A DNA stretch of 64,000 nt from Acanthacorydalis orientalis (GCA_034766995.1 CM068316.1:27626606-27690605), one strand, 5' to 3'. Shown: positions 48,017 to 59,660, numbered from the stretch's first letter. Translations and numbers: made by a program. Notes: generated from the letters alone by a model not told the origin.

Positions 48017-48910
48017 TCAGTCCCGTTGTCGTCAAATGACTTTTATTCGTTCTCTGATTGGTTGATACTGGTCACCTGGTCTGTCCTGATTGGTTGATAT
48101 CAGTCACATGATCTGCTTTCTGTTTCATAGTACATGTACAACGAAGGACAGTATACTATTTTAGTAAAAAACTGATAACCAATTATTCAAAATATTATAT
48201 TCACTCAAGCTTTAAAAGGAAAAAATTGTTACAGATTCTAATATTGTATTTTGTTAAGTTATTTTTTTTTAACTTTTCTAATAAAAATTTTATGATTTAG
48301 ATTTTAAACGGATTATTTGTATGAATAATTTGTTAATATATATTATTTAATTGGGGAAGAAGAGATCGTAAGCAATCGGGGGCTAATCCCTCCTCCCATC
48401 GGTGTGGTTGGAAAGTATAGCGAGCAGGGGGAGGAATCTCCTTGTCTAAATAAAAAATACTCTTTTGTTGAAGTTCTATAGCTACATCCAAATAAATTAC
48501 AAAAACGTTACTTTTTGATAAAAAAAAGATTGAGAATGTTAAGTTCAGTTATAGAAACGTCTACTGAAAGAATAAATATCAGCATATCAAATTGCTGAAT
48601 AAAAAGTATAATTTTTTTTACTCTGAAAATAATATTTTTTTGGAGTTTAAAATAAATATAATTCAGGAAAACCAATATTTTAACTATTAAATAAGCTAGC
48701 AGGGTTCGTCCCTCGCTCGATACACCTTCATGATACGATCGATTTCGCTCGATACAACCTTCGGAGAAAATTTCGCCCCTCTCTCGCTCGTCTCTAACCA
48801 ATAACTGAAATATACAAATAGTACACATAACACGTAAATCATATTTTTTATCATTGATAGTTACCAGTCATAACAGACCATGTGATTGATATCAACCAAT
48901 CACAGAAAAA
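48017..48910. repeat. Inverted-repeat element, family shared with 58260-59600
   Basis: The left part has two tandem 32-bp units starting CTGATTGGTTGATA (48055 and 48087 region). The right part (about 48872-48903) has the same unit inverted. Sequence from about 48017 to 48480, including TTTTGTTAAGTT, TTTTCTAATAAAAATTTTAT and a GC-rich GGGGGCTAATCCCTCCTCCC stretch, is collinear with 58270-59580. Two TCGCTCGATACAxCTTC repeats lie at 48710-48765. It is probably a non-autonomous derivative of the hAT-like element at 58 kb. Confidence 0.6.
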
Positions 48911-48998
48911 AAATCACGGTAATAGCATCATTGTTTCATTTTTATAATATAGGAAAATATCTAACACAATATTTAATATTTCTTCTCTAGAACATTAA

Positions 48999-49590
48999 TC
49001 CTTTGACTGCGGAGTATTTCAGATTTAAAGGCTTTATGTTTAAGGCACGTGTTTTGCAGTTGCGATTACTGCGGACTGAATACTTTTTCATGTACCATAT
49101 ACTCTATCGAAGTACCGATTGGTTATACAACTTGATGTCTGGCTATTCTATTATTTATATTGTTTTTCTCATTTTCAGAATCATATGACGATGGAACATA
49201 TTGGTATATTTTTCCCAGCTCATAGTTCTATTTCTCATTGGAATCTGACTCCTCACTTACTTCACTGCCGTCTCTTGTAATAATTTCTCAAGAAACTATC
49301 TGACATTTTTGAGGTATTATAATGATAAAAAAACAATATAATAAATTAAACACGGCACAAGTATAATATTATACTATGCTAATGCATCAATGACAACCGT
49401 CTATCGTTAAAAAAAGTGACTCTTCGAGAAACAGAATAATAGATATATGTGTCCTCAAAGAATGATAACTTTTATTTTTGTCGTATGTATTGTATAATAT
49501 AGAAACCATCCCTAAACGCATATGTGTGTTCATAGACCCCACCTGTAGCTCTTGCCGGACGTATATATGCGTTTATAGCAGTCAAAAGGA
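48999..49590. mobile_element. piggyBac-like non-autonomous element
   Basis: The left end TCCTTTGACTGC is preceded by TTAA (48995-48998). The right end, read inward, is TCCTTTTGACTGC, with an adjacent TAAT that may be a decayed TTAA. Length 592 bp. On the minus strand an acidic Ser/Asp-type stretch may be left of the piggyBac N-terminus, but no catalytic sequence is present. The TIR differs from that of the 41283 element. Confidence 0.6.
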
Positions 49591-49594
49591 TAAT

Positions 49595-50539
49595 CACAGT
49601 TGATTAAAAATATACTGAGATAGTTATAAAAATATTAAGAATGTGATGAAAATTTGTAAGTTATTATTTTTTCATTCTGAAGATATATATTAAATTTAAA
49701 ATCGACTGTCTATACTGTTCAATAAATCAAGATTTGAATTTTCAAAAATTTTACTTATATTCTTATACGAAAACTTCACAGACTCCAATATAACAAAAAA
49801 CATTTAAAAAAAACTGACAATATTCAATTAAATGTTGACACACCTCTCCAGCTATAACAGAACTGGAAATATTTTTATTACTTCAGCACTTACTATCGTC
49901 ATTCATAATTATTAAAATTATAATTCAAATTTACATGAAATTACGGTTCTTTACTCAATTAAAAGACTTGAATTACAATTCTTGATAACCTGCGTGTAGT
50001 TCATGTTTCGTTCTCTGTATATTTGAAAATGAATTCCTTTTTAAATAAATATACATTCACCTTATTCAATTTTGTTAAAAGCTTTTTTAATTAAGAAAAC
50101 AGCAAACATTATAACGGAATTTACAACATTTAAAATTGTTTTACATCGTTTATAAATGTAAAATTGAAATTATTTGATACCCGTATTAGTAATAAAAATT
50201 AATGAAATTACTTCCAAATACATTAATTATCTGTCTCTCTTGCTAGTTGCAAGTTTTAGTGAGTTATAAATTATAAGTGGTTGTTTTACGCACCATCAGT
50301 TTCTCAATTAATATTCCATAATAAGCAGATGAATGGCTAGTTGAACCTGAATGGAGCACAAATCTGTATCAGCATGAAACTGATAATACGTTAATTATTG
50401 GTATAAAGATAATTTATAATAATGAGTAGATAATTCAGGTGTATGTTATTCATTAAACAACAATAAATAAAAAATACAATTAAATACAGTATCCAACGAT
50501 AAATATTTTTTATATCACTATACTTTAAAACGTACAGTT

Positions 50540-50543
<4 letters not shown>
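49595..50543. other. AT-rich DNA, no gene seen
   Basis: No recognised signal. Confidence 0.6.

Positions 50544-50603
<60 letters not shown>
50544..50603. repeat. (TA)n microsatellite
   Basis: About 60 bp of pure TA dinucleotides. Confidence 0.95.
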
Positions 50604-50605
<2 letters not shown>

Positions 50606-50757
50606 CTAATGCCTTACTAAATCATGCAGTTTGAAAGAATTAAATAAAACATACAAGTAATAAAATAAAAATTATTTAACTACATGTGATCAAAATTAGC
50701 AGATTTTGACTCGTTAAATGCATTGATTTAATTTTCTTTCGGTAGGTTTATTATTGT

Positions 50758-51105
50758 ATACGATTGGTAGGAAAATAATTGCGGTTTTTGATTCCTGAAT
50801 TCTAATCTTATTTTTTTCAATGACTGTGTTATTCCAATGTAATATTATTTTAAAATGAATTTTTCGGCCTGTATTTTGATATAAACTTTAATTTTATTAT
50901 TAATTTTACTTCAAATTGGGATATTGAATTAAAGACGGAAAAGAAGGAAATAAGAGTATTTTGTTTGTATAAGTTCTAAACGAGTGGTAAAGCAGCAGAA
51001 ATTGCTCGTAAACTAAAAAATACTTTTGGCGTGGATAGTGTTAAGGAACGTACGGTGCAATGATGGTTCAAAAAATTTCGTGCTGGGGACGAGACTGAAA
51101 CTTTT
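50758..51105 (+). mobile_element. Truncated mariner MITE (5' part)
   Basis: TTGGTAGGAAAATAATTGCG and the family leader, followed by the first HTH (TSGKAAEIARKLKNTFG, ERTVQ*WFKKFRAGDE) up to GGGGACGAGA, where it stops abruptly. The second HTH and 3' TIR are missing. About 100 bp of unassigned sequence separates it from the next mariner. Confidence 0.8.
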
Positions 51106-51202
51106 TGTCATCATTTTTTAAATATAAAAACCGTTTATTTTTCTTAATGTGAATAATTTTATGATGTTAGAATAACGAGACGGTAATGCGGTACATAAAT
51201 TA

Positions 51203-52477
51203 TTAGGTGTTGGAATTAATTCGTAGGGTTTTACAAGAGATGGCGTAGATAGTACATTCTTCCATTGTTCCCTTTAACCAAATATTCCCCGTAAAACAGC
51301 TGTCCTTAGACGTCAATTTCAGTATATGTCATTTGGTTGAAGCTAAATAACAACACTTTGTACTTTATCGAATATATCGAATTTCGTGCCGGATAAATTG
51401 TTTTTGAGGGGAGTTTTATTTCATTACTTTAACATGAAAAAAAGCGCTGCTGAAAGTCATCGTATTTTAGTAGAAGTTTACGGTGACCATGCTCTAGCCG
51501 AGCAAACGTGTCGGAAGTGATTTTCACATTTTAAAAGAGGTGATTTCGACTTGGAATATAAAGAACGACCTGGACAGCCGAAAAAGTTCGACGATGAAGA
51601 ATTGGACACATTGCTTAATAAAAACCCATGTCAAATACTTCAAAAATTGTCTGAATCGTTGGGAGTTTAGTTGTCAATGGTAGGAAAGAGCCTTAAAGGC
51701 ATGGGAATGATCAAAAAGCAAGGAAATTAGGTCCCATACGAATTGAAACCGAGGGACGTTGAAAGGTGTTTTTCTACCTGTGAACTGCCGCTTCGACGGG
51801 AAAAAAGGAAGAGATTTTTGCATAGAATTGTCACGGGCGATGAAAAGTGGATCAATTACGACAATCCCAAGCGCAGAAAGTCATGGATTTTAGTCCGGCC
51901 AATCATCAACACCAGCGGCGAAGCCAAATATCCATGGATCTAAGCTCAAGCTCTGGATCATAAGGGTGTGATCTACTATGAGCTGCTCAAACCGAATGAA
52001 ACCATCATTGGGGATCGCTATCGACTACAATTGATGCGCTTGAGTCGTGCATTGAAGGAAAAACGGCCGGAATACTTTGAAAGACACGACAACCTTTTGC
52101 AGCACGACAATGCTCGTTCGCACGTCGCAAAACCGGTCAAATTATACTTGTAAACGCTCAAATGGGAAGTCCTACCCCGCCCGCAGTATTCTCCAGATAT
52201 TTTTCCTTCTGATTACCACTTATTTCGATCTATGAGTCATGGCCCGTCTGGGCAGAAGCTCACTTCTTATGAAGATTGCAAAAAATGAGTCGATTCGTGG
52301 ATTGCATCTAAAGACGAGGCGTTCTACCGACGTGGTATTCGTCTCCTGCCCGAAAGATAGGAAAAAGTAGTGGCTAACGATGAACAATACTTTGAATGAT
52401 ATGTTTTTTTCAATTTTATTTAAAATAAACGATCTTTTGTCATGAAGAAAACGCTACGAATTAATTCCAACACACAA
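51203..52477 (+). mobile_element. Mauritiana-like mariner, sister of 26472-27759
   Basis: 1,275 bp flanked by TA. The ends TTAGGTGTTGGAATTAATTC and, read inward on the right, TTGTGTGTTGGAATTAATTC match the 26472 copy, as does the whole interior. Confidence 0.93.
51385..52399 (+). pseudogene. Mauritiana-like mariner transposase pseudogene
   Basis: The reading frame is nearly collinear with the 26-kb copy: ISNFVPDKLFLRGVLFHYFN (start ATG now ATA), MKKSAAESHRILVEVYGDHA, KERPGQPKKFDDEELD, FLHRIVTGDEKWINYDNPKR (Asp 1), KGVIYYELLKPNETIIGDRY, LQHDNARSHVAKPV (Asp 2), YSPDIFPSDYHLF (Asp 3), ending NDEQYFE. The three catalytic Asp are retained, but the gene is disabled by stops. Several of these replace Trp codons: RKW, GNWVP, KKWVDS and ERWEK all show TGA or TAG in place of TGG. 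A small deletion is also present before LLQHDN. Frame and order otherwise match a roughly 345-residue Mos1-like transposase. Confidence 0.9.
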
Positions 52478-52699
52478 TAAGTGAACATAACGGAATTAAA
52501 TTAAATATTTTAATCTTTATTCATCAATCTCCATCGATTCTACTCTAAGAACGAAATTATTTGCTTATGATAACTAAAACCACGCCTCATAAATACACTG
52601 TATACGCAGTACACTGAGAAAGCGCTCAGTCTACACTACGTGCCCACAAGTAGTCATTGCACACGCGCGTGACGTATACGAGTAGAGAGAGTTGGAACC
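52478..52699. other. Unique sequence between mariner and foldback element
   Basis: GC-richer from about 52570. No gene recognised. Confidence 0.5.
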
Positions 52700-53467
52700 A
52701 AGGAGACTATAAGAATAAGGCCTAATTTCGGTGGTGAAGGGCAACGAAAAATGTCGAATTTTAATCGGTGACTTCTGCACAAAATGCACTACGCATAGGA
52801 AAACACGTGACCGAAGTTGGTATGGTATGGTTGCAAAGAGGCTATAAGGAGACCGAACTTCGGTGTTTTGGTAGCAGCGAAAAATGGTTGTTTGAGTTTC
52901 AGTCGGTGACTTCTGCGTGGAACGCACTGTGCATAGAAATTCACGTGACCGAGGTATTCTAAACTGAAAGTCCTCATTGTCTTGTTTACATTTATTTTGT
53001 ATGTACATGATTAAAATGACCAATTTTTATTAAATAACTTTTTTTTTTATTTACGATTCAATTTTTCGCACACTTCGCCCATAATAAACAATAAGTAAGA
53101 CGACACTTGTTGACGCTTTTCACACAATCACCTGTGTTTAGCAGATGTTGTGGTACCGAGAATTATGTGCATCGTCCTTCGTGCAGAAGTCCCTTCATTC
53201 TACTACTACCGCCGTCATCCGATATCAGAGTTTAATAAATTAATTACAATAGCGAATCGGCCGAGTTCGGTCTCCTTCATCTAGCCTCCTAGTATGGTTG
53301 TTATAGTACCGAGAATTGTGCGCATCACCCTTCGAGCAGAATTTCTCTAATTCTACTACTACAAGGCCTCTAATTCTACTTTTAGCGCCACCATGGTATT
53401 TCCGAGTTTCATAAGTTGGTTACAATATATAACCGGGTTAATTAGGTCTCCTTCTTATAGTCTCCTT
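52700..53467. repeat. Foldback-like element with nested inverted and tandem repeats
   Basis: Outer inverted repeats AAGGAGACTATAAGAA at 52700-52715 and its complement at 53452-53467. Inner inverted pair: GAGGCTATAAGGAGACCGAA at 52838 and its counterpart at 53261-53289. The left arm contains two tandem units of roughly 130 bp sharing CGGTGACTTCTGC, GCATAG and CACGTGACCGA. The right arm has two related units with GTACCGAGAATT and CTCTAATTCTACTACTA-type sequence in opposite orientation. No protein is encoded. The overall plan fits a Foldback or palindromic MITE; the family is unknown to me. Confidence 0.7.
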
Positions 53468-53915
53468 GATAGAAACGTTTCCCTCTCACTCCACTCACTG
53501 CTTCTTGCTGGGGAAAGCGTTTTACTTTTCGTTCGGCCCTAGCGCGACTATAAAAGTTTCACTTCAATAATAATATAACTTGGTTATAGCAGTAACCGTA
53601 ACGATCTAATAACGTATTGAATTAATTATAAATTTCGGGATGATCATGAATACATTTCTTCACATAGTTACCACTGTGATCTATTAAAGGTAAAGGCATG
53701 TTTGTTCCATTTTGTACAAATATTTTCATTGATTTGAGAAAGAATGTTTTGTTATCAAACTACTTTCAAATTAAATTATAAATAATAGGATAAAAAAATA
53801 TGTTTGAATTATTACATTCCATAAAATTCCTAAAAAAAATATCTCCTCGTTGCATAGAAACGTTTGTGTCGTTTATAAAAAAAAAACTAAATAACGTATC
53901 ATTTATAAGTGGTTT
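53468..53915. other. Unique sequence, no gene confirmed
   Basis: GC-rich at the start, AT-rich later. A TATAAAA motif lies near 53550 but nothing downstream supports a promoter. Confidence 0.4.
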
Positions 53916-54119
53916 TCAAGGTTCCACGAGTGCGATTTTGATCAAACGATGAGCCACGTACAGAACATGCATCGAAGGTTGACGCAGACCGAATCTGCGT
54001 TTTAACAGAGAATAATCGATATTTGACAGTGACTGATAGAGCCTGTTCAGAAACGTACATGCTAAGCTTCCCAATAATGTATCTAATCCAAGTCTGATTG
54101 GTAATAGATATGTGTTCAC
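53916..54119 (-). other. Possible exon or domesticated fragment (67 codons)
   Basis: A GC-richer segment with two overlapping minus-strand open frames. The better one reads YLLPIRLGLDTLLGSLACTF, then LNRLYQSLSNIDYSLLKRRF and ends VLYVAHRLIKIALVEP. Composition is balanced and unlike the Lys/Asn/Ile-rich chance frames around it. A pyrimidine-rich stretch ending in AG sits just upstream of it (about 54120), compatible with a splice acceptor. I do not recognise the protein. Confidence 0.3.
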
Positions 54120-54138
54120 TTATAGAATAAAATCCCAT

Positions 54139-54837
54139 TTACATTTCTGTGATGGTATACACAAGTTTTTCTATTATCTTTCTTTTATTTGAATGGATTA
54201 CAACTACACATTAAATATATCTAAAATAATTAAATAGATCTTGATTCATTGCTAGTTTATTTTTAATTATAAACAAAAGAATAAAATGTTAGTTAAGGTC
54301 AACTAATAGTGTAGATAGGTACCGTTTAACAGATTTAATTTCATAGATTTTATTACAATAACGCTACTTTAAAAATAAACCCGTTAAAAAATGCAGGTCA
54401 TGTCTATAGGATATTTTGATGTTTGCACTAACATAAACTAAGAATTATAAAAATATACTGGTAACTAAAATAAAAAATAAAAACTATAGAATATTAAATA
54501 CAGATGTTGCTCATATGTGTTCGTTCGAGATTCAGATAAAAAATTTTGCACACAACTACATAACTTCTACATGGCTTGTGACATTGTGATCAAAAAAAGA
54601 AAACAAAATATTAAAAAAATATGTCTCAAATGTTATATATTAATTTTAAACATAATTACCATACTATTAATATAATTCCGCATCTCTATAAAACATATTT
54701 TAGTACCGTTAGTCAAGAACTCTGGTATTTGCTCGTCTATTCATTCCATTAAAAAGTATTAATTTGGTCGGTAAATTCAAAATGCCTTCCTCTAAGATTA
54801 GATTTAGTGCTAATTGCAAATAAGAATCCAATAAATT
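54139..54837. other. AT-rich DNA, no gene seen
   Basis: No recognised signal. Confidence 0.6.
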
Positions 54838-54864
54838 CGGAGTTGGTTTTTGTAACCAACTCCG
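54838..54864. repeat. Perfect 11-bp hairpin
   Basis: CGGAGTTGGTT and its exact complement AACCAACTCCG separated by 5 bases. Confidence 0.95.
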
Positions 54865-54871
54865 GATTTAC

Positions 54872-54929
54872 ACAAATTCTACATATTTCTACATATTCTT
54901 TAGAATATGTAGAAATATGTAGAATTTGT
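54872..54929. repeat. Perfect 28-bp-arm hairpin with 2-base loop
   Basis: Arms 54872-54899 and 54902-54929 are exact reverse complements; the left arm starts ACAAATTCTACATATTTCTA. Within each arm CTACATATT occurs twice. It follows another hairpin by 7 bases. Confidence 0.97.
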
Positions 54930-56805
54930 TTTTCTTTAACACTTTCTTGGATTTCGAAGTGTATAGTTTCACAGTAGTTCGGCAATAAAAATGCAGTATG
55001 TAAATGTAGTAAACGCAATAAAAATGCCTTCTACAAAATTTCAACGTGCCATTATTAATTTACTCTTAATCTTAATTACAAGAAGCCCACTAAATAAACA
55101 TATTGCCCAACCCAGAAAATTGTAGTAATAAAACTATCATAAAATTTCTGGACTCCGAAATTTATCGGTTTATTTCAGCGACTTCTGCATTTCTTCTGGG
55201 TTAAAATGAAACATATATATTTAGTTCTGGTAATTATAGGTAACATGAAATTATCACAATCAGTTTGGTTTTCACCTGGATGAACATTAGCGGCATCCGA
55301 GAAACCCAACTTTTTCCACTTTTTCAATAGTAGCACTATACGTTGTTCAACAGTCTTTTTTGAATATAAATTCAACACGTTGTTCAATTATATGATCACT
55401 TGTGATGACAGGTCAATCTGAACAAGATTCGCTCTCCAAGTCGCTCTTCTAAAATCAAAGTTCTTAATTGTGTTCATTCAACGACTTACAGATACTTGAC
55501 ATAATATACTGATAGAGTGAAAATCGTCTACACATGTGTTTTCATCTACAAGAAGCTCAATGAAGGCACGCTACTTTAAGAACGCTGATATAGTTTCTGT
55601 ATACAACAGTATATTTAGACTCATTTTGTTGCATTCGCTACAGCTAGACGGATACTTGTTAAGTAGTTAAGTGAATGTTCAAGGAAAATTCGTGGTTTTG
55701 GTTTCTTTTTTAATATATATATATATATATACAATACAGTCGCGATTAGTGAACTACTCCGTAGAGAGAACACACATAACTTTACACTGAATACCTTATA
55801 TCACATAAATTAGGAGTAAATATAAAACAATTAAAAATATATACGTACAATTAGGAGTAAATATAAAAACACAACAACCGAAAATAACTCTATTTCTACA
55901 AAAATCTACGTAAACAACAAAGTTGTTCCATTTATATTATCTTTTGTTAACTTTACTTTAATTATTTTAAAAAAATTTGAAAACAATCACATGATTTGAG
56001 TAAGTAAATATACTTCTCAAATGTGCACAACTTCTTTATAATGAATGGTCTGGGCATTAACTGACGCACTAAACCGCGACGCAACTTTATATATATATAT
56101 AATTTCAATAATTCATTTACAAGTTACAAATCTGAAAAATATTATTTTTTTAAAAAAAAATAATGGTTAATAAAAAAATTAGAGAGTAAATGCACTTTCT
56201 CTGAAAAGATAGTGATAAAAGAATAACTCACTTAATAGACATTTAAAATTGTAATCTAATTCCAGTTTTTTATTCATCATTATTGATAGATAATTAATAA
56301 GTAATAAAATAAGTTTCAAAGTAAGAGGACTAAAATGCAGTAATCATGTTTATTAATGACTAAGATTGCAATATGGCTGGAAAAGTTTTTTTTTGCAAAA
56401 TATGGGATATTAAATGTATTATTTATAATATAACTACTTAAATCAACACAATATAAACATATTGTTCTTGACTAAATGGTCTGAAGTTAATAATTTCTAA
56501 TCAATGGAAAACTAGATTTTTTCATAGCATTTTGGTGTTATTTTTTACTACAACTATAATCTATTTATCTATCTATGTATAATATATATAAATATTCCGT
56601 AAAATTTAAAAAAACGAACAAAAAATTTTAAAAAAACCTGTACAGATTTTGTATTAAATTATTATTAACGATAACACCTAAAGTTTCATGAAATTTTTCC
56701 AAAAAAAAAATGGTGTTAGTATCATAATAACTACAACGAAATGTGCGACATTTTAAACTAACTACATTGCATTGTAACTTCGAGAGTGATTATATAGACA
56801 TACTA
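54930..56805. other. AT-rich DNA with an unassigned minus-strand frame
   Basis: A 70-codon minus frame at 55175-55387 (KKTVEQRIVLLLKKWKKLGF, SDAANVHPGENQTDC) has better composition than chance frames but no family I can name. A short (TA)n tract lies at 55713-55730 and another at about 56090. Otherwise nothing. Confidence 0.4.
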
Positions 56806-56851
<46 letters not shown>

Positions 56852-56908
56852 AAACAACAACGTTGCAATATATCTGCAAAAATGGTTATATAACCATACT
56901 TACATTAG

Positions 56909-56981
<73 letters not shown>
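56806..56981. repeat. Two (TA)n tracts
   Basis: Tracts at 56806-56846 and 56911-56981, separated by about 65 bp. Confidence 0.93.
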
Positions 56982-56986
<5 letters not shown>

Positions 56987-57045
56987 GAGCAGTGGCGGAG
57001 CACCTCAGGGGTCGGTGAGCGTAGCAAGTACGGGAAGAGCACCCT
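56982..57045. other. Short GC-rich island after (TA)n
   Basis: Contains GCAGTGGCGGAGCACCTCAG, unlike its surroundings. CAGTGGCGGA is a common start of hAT-type ends, but there is no matching second end, so the origin is unresolved. Confidence 0.3.
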
Positions 57046-58259
57046 AGTAGTACAATATAAAAAGTAATGTAATAAAATGTAGGATTCTTATAGACCATTC
57101 TTACTTTTGTTTATGTCTTCGTTTCTTGCATTATTGTTTATCAGCTATAATTTTAGAGAAAATAAATTTAAACTAAATGAAATAGTTATGATTAAAAGTC
57201 ATATAAAACCCTTTTTTTACATTCACTCTTATGACATTTATCCATGAATTTCATACGAACATGAAACAGGAAATAAAATAGAAAGCAATAAATAAAAAAG
57301 TATTTTATATACGAGTACGTCCTACAGCTCAATTCAAAACAAATTGTTTGTTTATGTAATGAAAAGATCAGAATGCTGTCCTTGGCAAGTCGACATATTA
57401 AGTGTAAGATGAAGTGATTTAAATTTTTACAAGAAATGTGTTTATTACTTTATTATCCTGAAATATGATTTCCGTCGTAATATGCATTTTTAAATGTCAT
57501 TTTATATGGCAGCTTATCGACTTGGCCTAATCCTATTTGCCTGATATTAGGGGAATATGATAAGTAACGAATAATCTCTTATTCAAATTCAGTCAGTTTG
57601 TGAATCTTTTTCAACGTAACTGTGTTTTAACATTGTCTCTCATAAAAAAAGATACTTTATGTGGGACAAAACAAGATTTTTCTTCTATATTTCTATCTTT
57701 AACTATCAATTTTGATACATATGCCAACACAATTAATACCTTTAGAAGTTTATATTAAACCAATTATTTCCAATTTCAGCAACAATAGAGAAGGCTATAC
57801 TAAATAAGATTATGGTCTATAACCTTCTGTTTAATGCTTGGTTTAAACATTGATGGTAACACTGTTTTTGATAATTGAATTCTATTTTTCATAAAAATAT
57901 TTTTATAAAATATTTTATTTAGTAGCCGATAATGGAGTGGTCGAAAAACGACTCTTTATTCTCACAACGATATTTGAAGAATGTATTGCAATTCACACCA
58001 CCAAAGTTTTTTTACAAAGTTCGTGTGGTTTTCTCACTGGTTTAATTTCACACATGAAGTTTTCACTGATCCACAAACCGCAAAAGAGGGTTTTGTATCA
58101 AAAAAGTTCAGTAATTAATTATTGATAATTTTTCTACTTATTTCTGCTTATATTTTATATACATTTTTTGTATTTTAGCGTTCTGAGAACAATAGAATCC
58201 CTACCAAAATGTATATAAGAAACAATTAAAAATAATCAATGAAATATTGAAAAATTCTA
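57046..58259. other. AT-rich DNA, no gene seen
   Basis: No recognised signal. Confidence 0.6.
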
Positions 58260-59600
58260 TCTCTAATTAAAAATCGGTTCTATTGTTGTTGTCGCCATCA
58301 AATGACATTTATTCTTGTTCTGATTGATTGATGGAGCTCGCGTGGTCTCTGTTTTAATTGGTTGATATCAGTCACATGGTATGTATTAAGGGTTTCCAAC
58401 AAGGAGCCTGAAGACTTTATATTTGGTGACATTTATCCAGTCCCTATTGGTACTGGTAATTTCTCCAAAAATGAAGAATATAATAAATATTACCCTTTAA
58501 TCTTAAAAAAAACAGTTTTTGTTTATTATTCTGCAACATTCATTTTTTGAACCGGAACACAATCTAATTTTGGATGCAAGAGAAGTATATAATCATGTTT
58601 TAAATTATCCACAAATATTACGATTTTGAAAATAGTTTCATAAAAATCATAGCATCATTAAATAAAAAACAATGCGGTCTTCAGTTCGAAAATGTACTGA
58701 AAATTGCTTCTGTTTTAAATTTAAAATCTAATGAAGATATTTTAAATGATGAAATAATTTTAATTCAAAATAGCAATTTAAAAATACTAAGAAATGAGAA
58801 CAGGAGTTCAACAAAAAAAATATGGCTGGTTCTTTTTAGAACCCTTGATGTGACTGAAATTAAACAAATAGTTGGTAAAGTATTAAGTGTACCTGTGTTA
58901 GCAACGCATTTGTAGTACGCATTTTTTCAATAATGGAATCAACTTGGAGAAATGATAGAAACAGAATGCGAGTGAAACAAGTTAAAGCAGAATTAGGCAT
59001 TCGAATTAATTTTGATATGGACTGCAAGTTTTTATTCTTATTTAGGTAAACCTGGGCAGAAGAAATTATTGGACGCAGTAAAATCAGGAGAAAAATATAA
59101 TTTTAGAAAATAAGCATTGTTGTAATAAAAACCATATGTAATTTTATTATTTTGTTGAATAAAATAATTTTAGTTTTCTTGGATCATTTTTTTGCTAATC
59201 CTCCAGGCGAGTACTAGCCAAATGTTGTAACCATATATGTATCTCTCTTATGGTATACAATGAAAGAGAGTATATAATTTCAGTGTAAAACTTATAAGAA
59301 ATTTATTCAAAATATATTAATCACTGAAGTTTTAGAGTAAGAAAATTGTTACACGCTTTAACATTGTATTTTGTTATTATTTCTATAAACTTTTCTAATA
59401 AAAATATTACGACTTACATTTTACACAGATTATTTATACGTATAATTTGTTAATCTGTTATTTATTAGGGGAGAGTGAACATCAGCGAGAGGAAGACGTT
59501 GTTTCCCTGAGGACGGGCGAACGCAACAATCAGGGAGGACTAATCCTCCTGATCTGATAAAAAAAACTATTTTTGTAATTGATGGAGAAATCATAATTAA
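58260..59600 (+). mobile_element. hAT-like element remnant, long relative of 48017 repeat
   Basis: 58270-58382 and about 59230-59580 align with the 48-kb repeat (CTGATTGATTGATG, GGTTGATATCAGTCACATGG; TTTTCTAATAAAAATATTAC; GGAGGACTAATCCTCC). Between them lie about 850 bp absent from the 48-kb copy, with hAT transposase coding. Terminal repeats and an 8-bp duplication were not located. Confidence 0.55.
58634..59109 (+). pseudogene. hAT transposase C-terminal (dimerisation) region pseudogene
   Basis: Open from 58634 as FIKIIASLNKKQCGLQFENV, then DVTEIKQIVGKVLSVPVL to a stop at 58915. A one-base shift restores NAFVVRIFSIMESTWRNDRN, RMRVKQVKAELGIRINFDMD and C. The block IPxxxKIVxxxLSIPVSNAFVERIFSxM followed by W-RN-RNRM-V--VKAEL is diagnostic of the C-terminal dimerisation region of insect hAT transposases. 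Only the C-terminal third is present. It has at least one frameshift and further stops, so it is inactive. Confidence 0.8.
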
Positions 59601-59660
59601 TTTTACAATAAATTTATCCAAAATAGTAAAAACTAGTTACTTAAGACAATTTTGATATAA

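Noticed and set aside
52768..53023. Protein-coding frames in the GC-rich 52.7-53.0 kb part
   Set aside because: Frames on both strands arise from the tandem repeat unit, and the two repeat units do not preserve a common reading frame.
53540..53560. TATA-box promoter
   Set aside because: TATAAAA is expected by chance at this base composition and no transcript feature follows.
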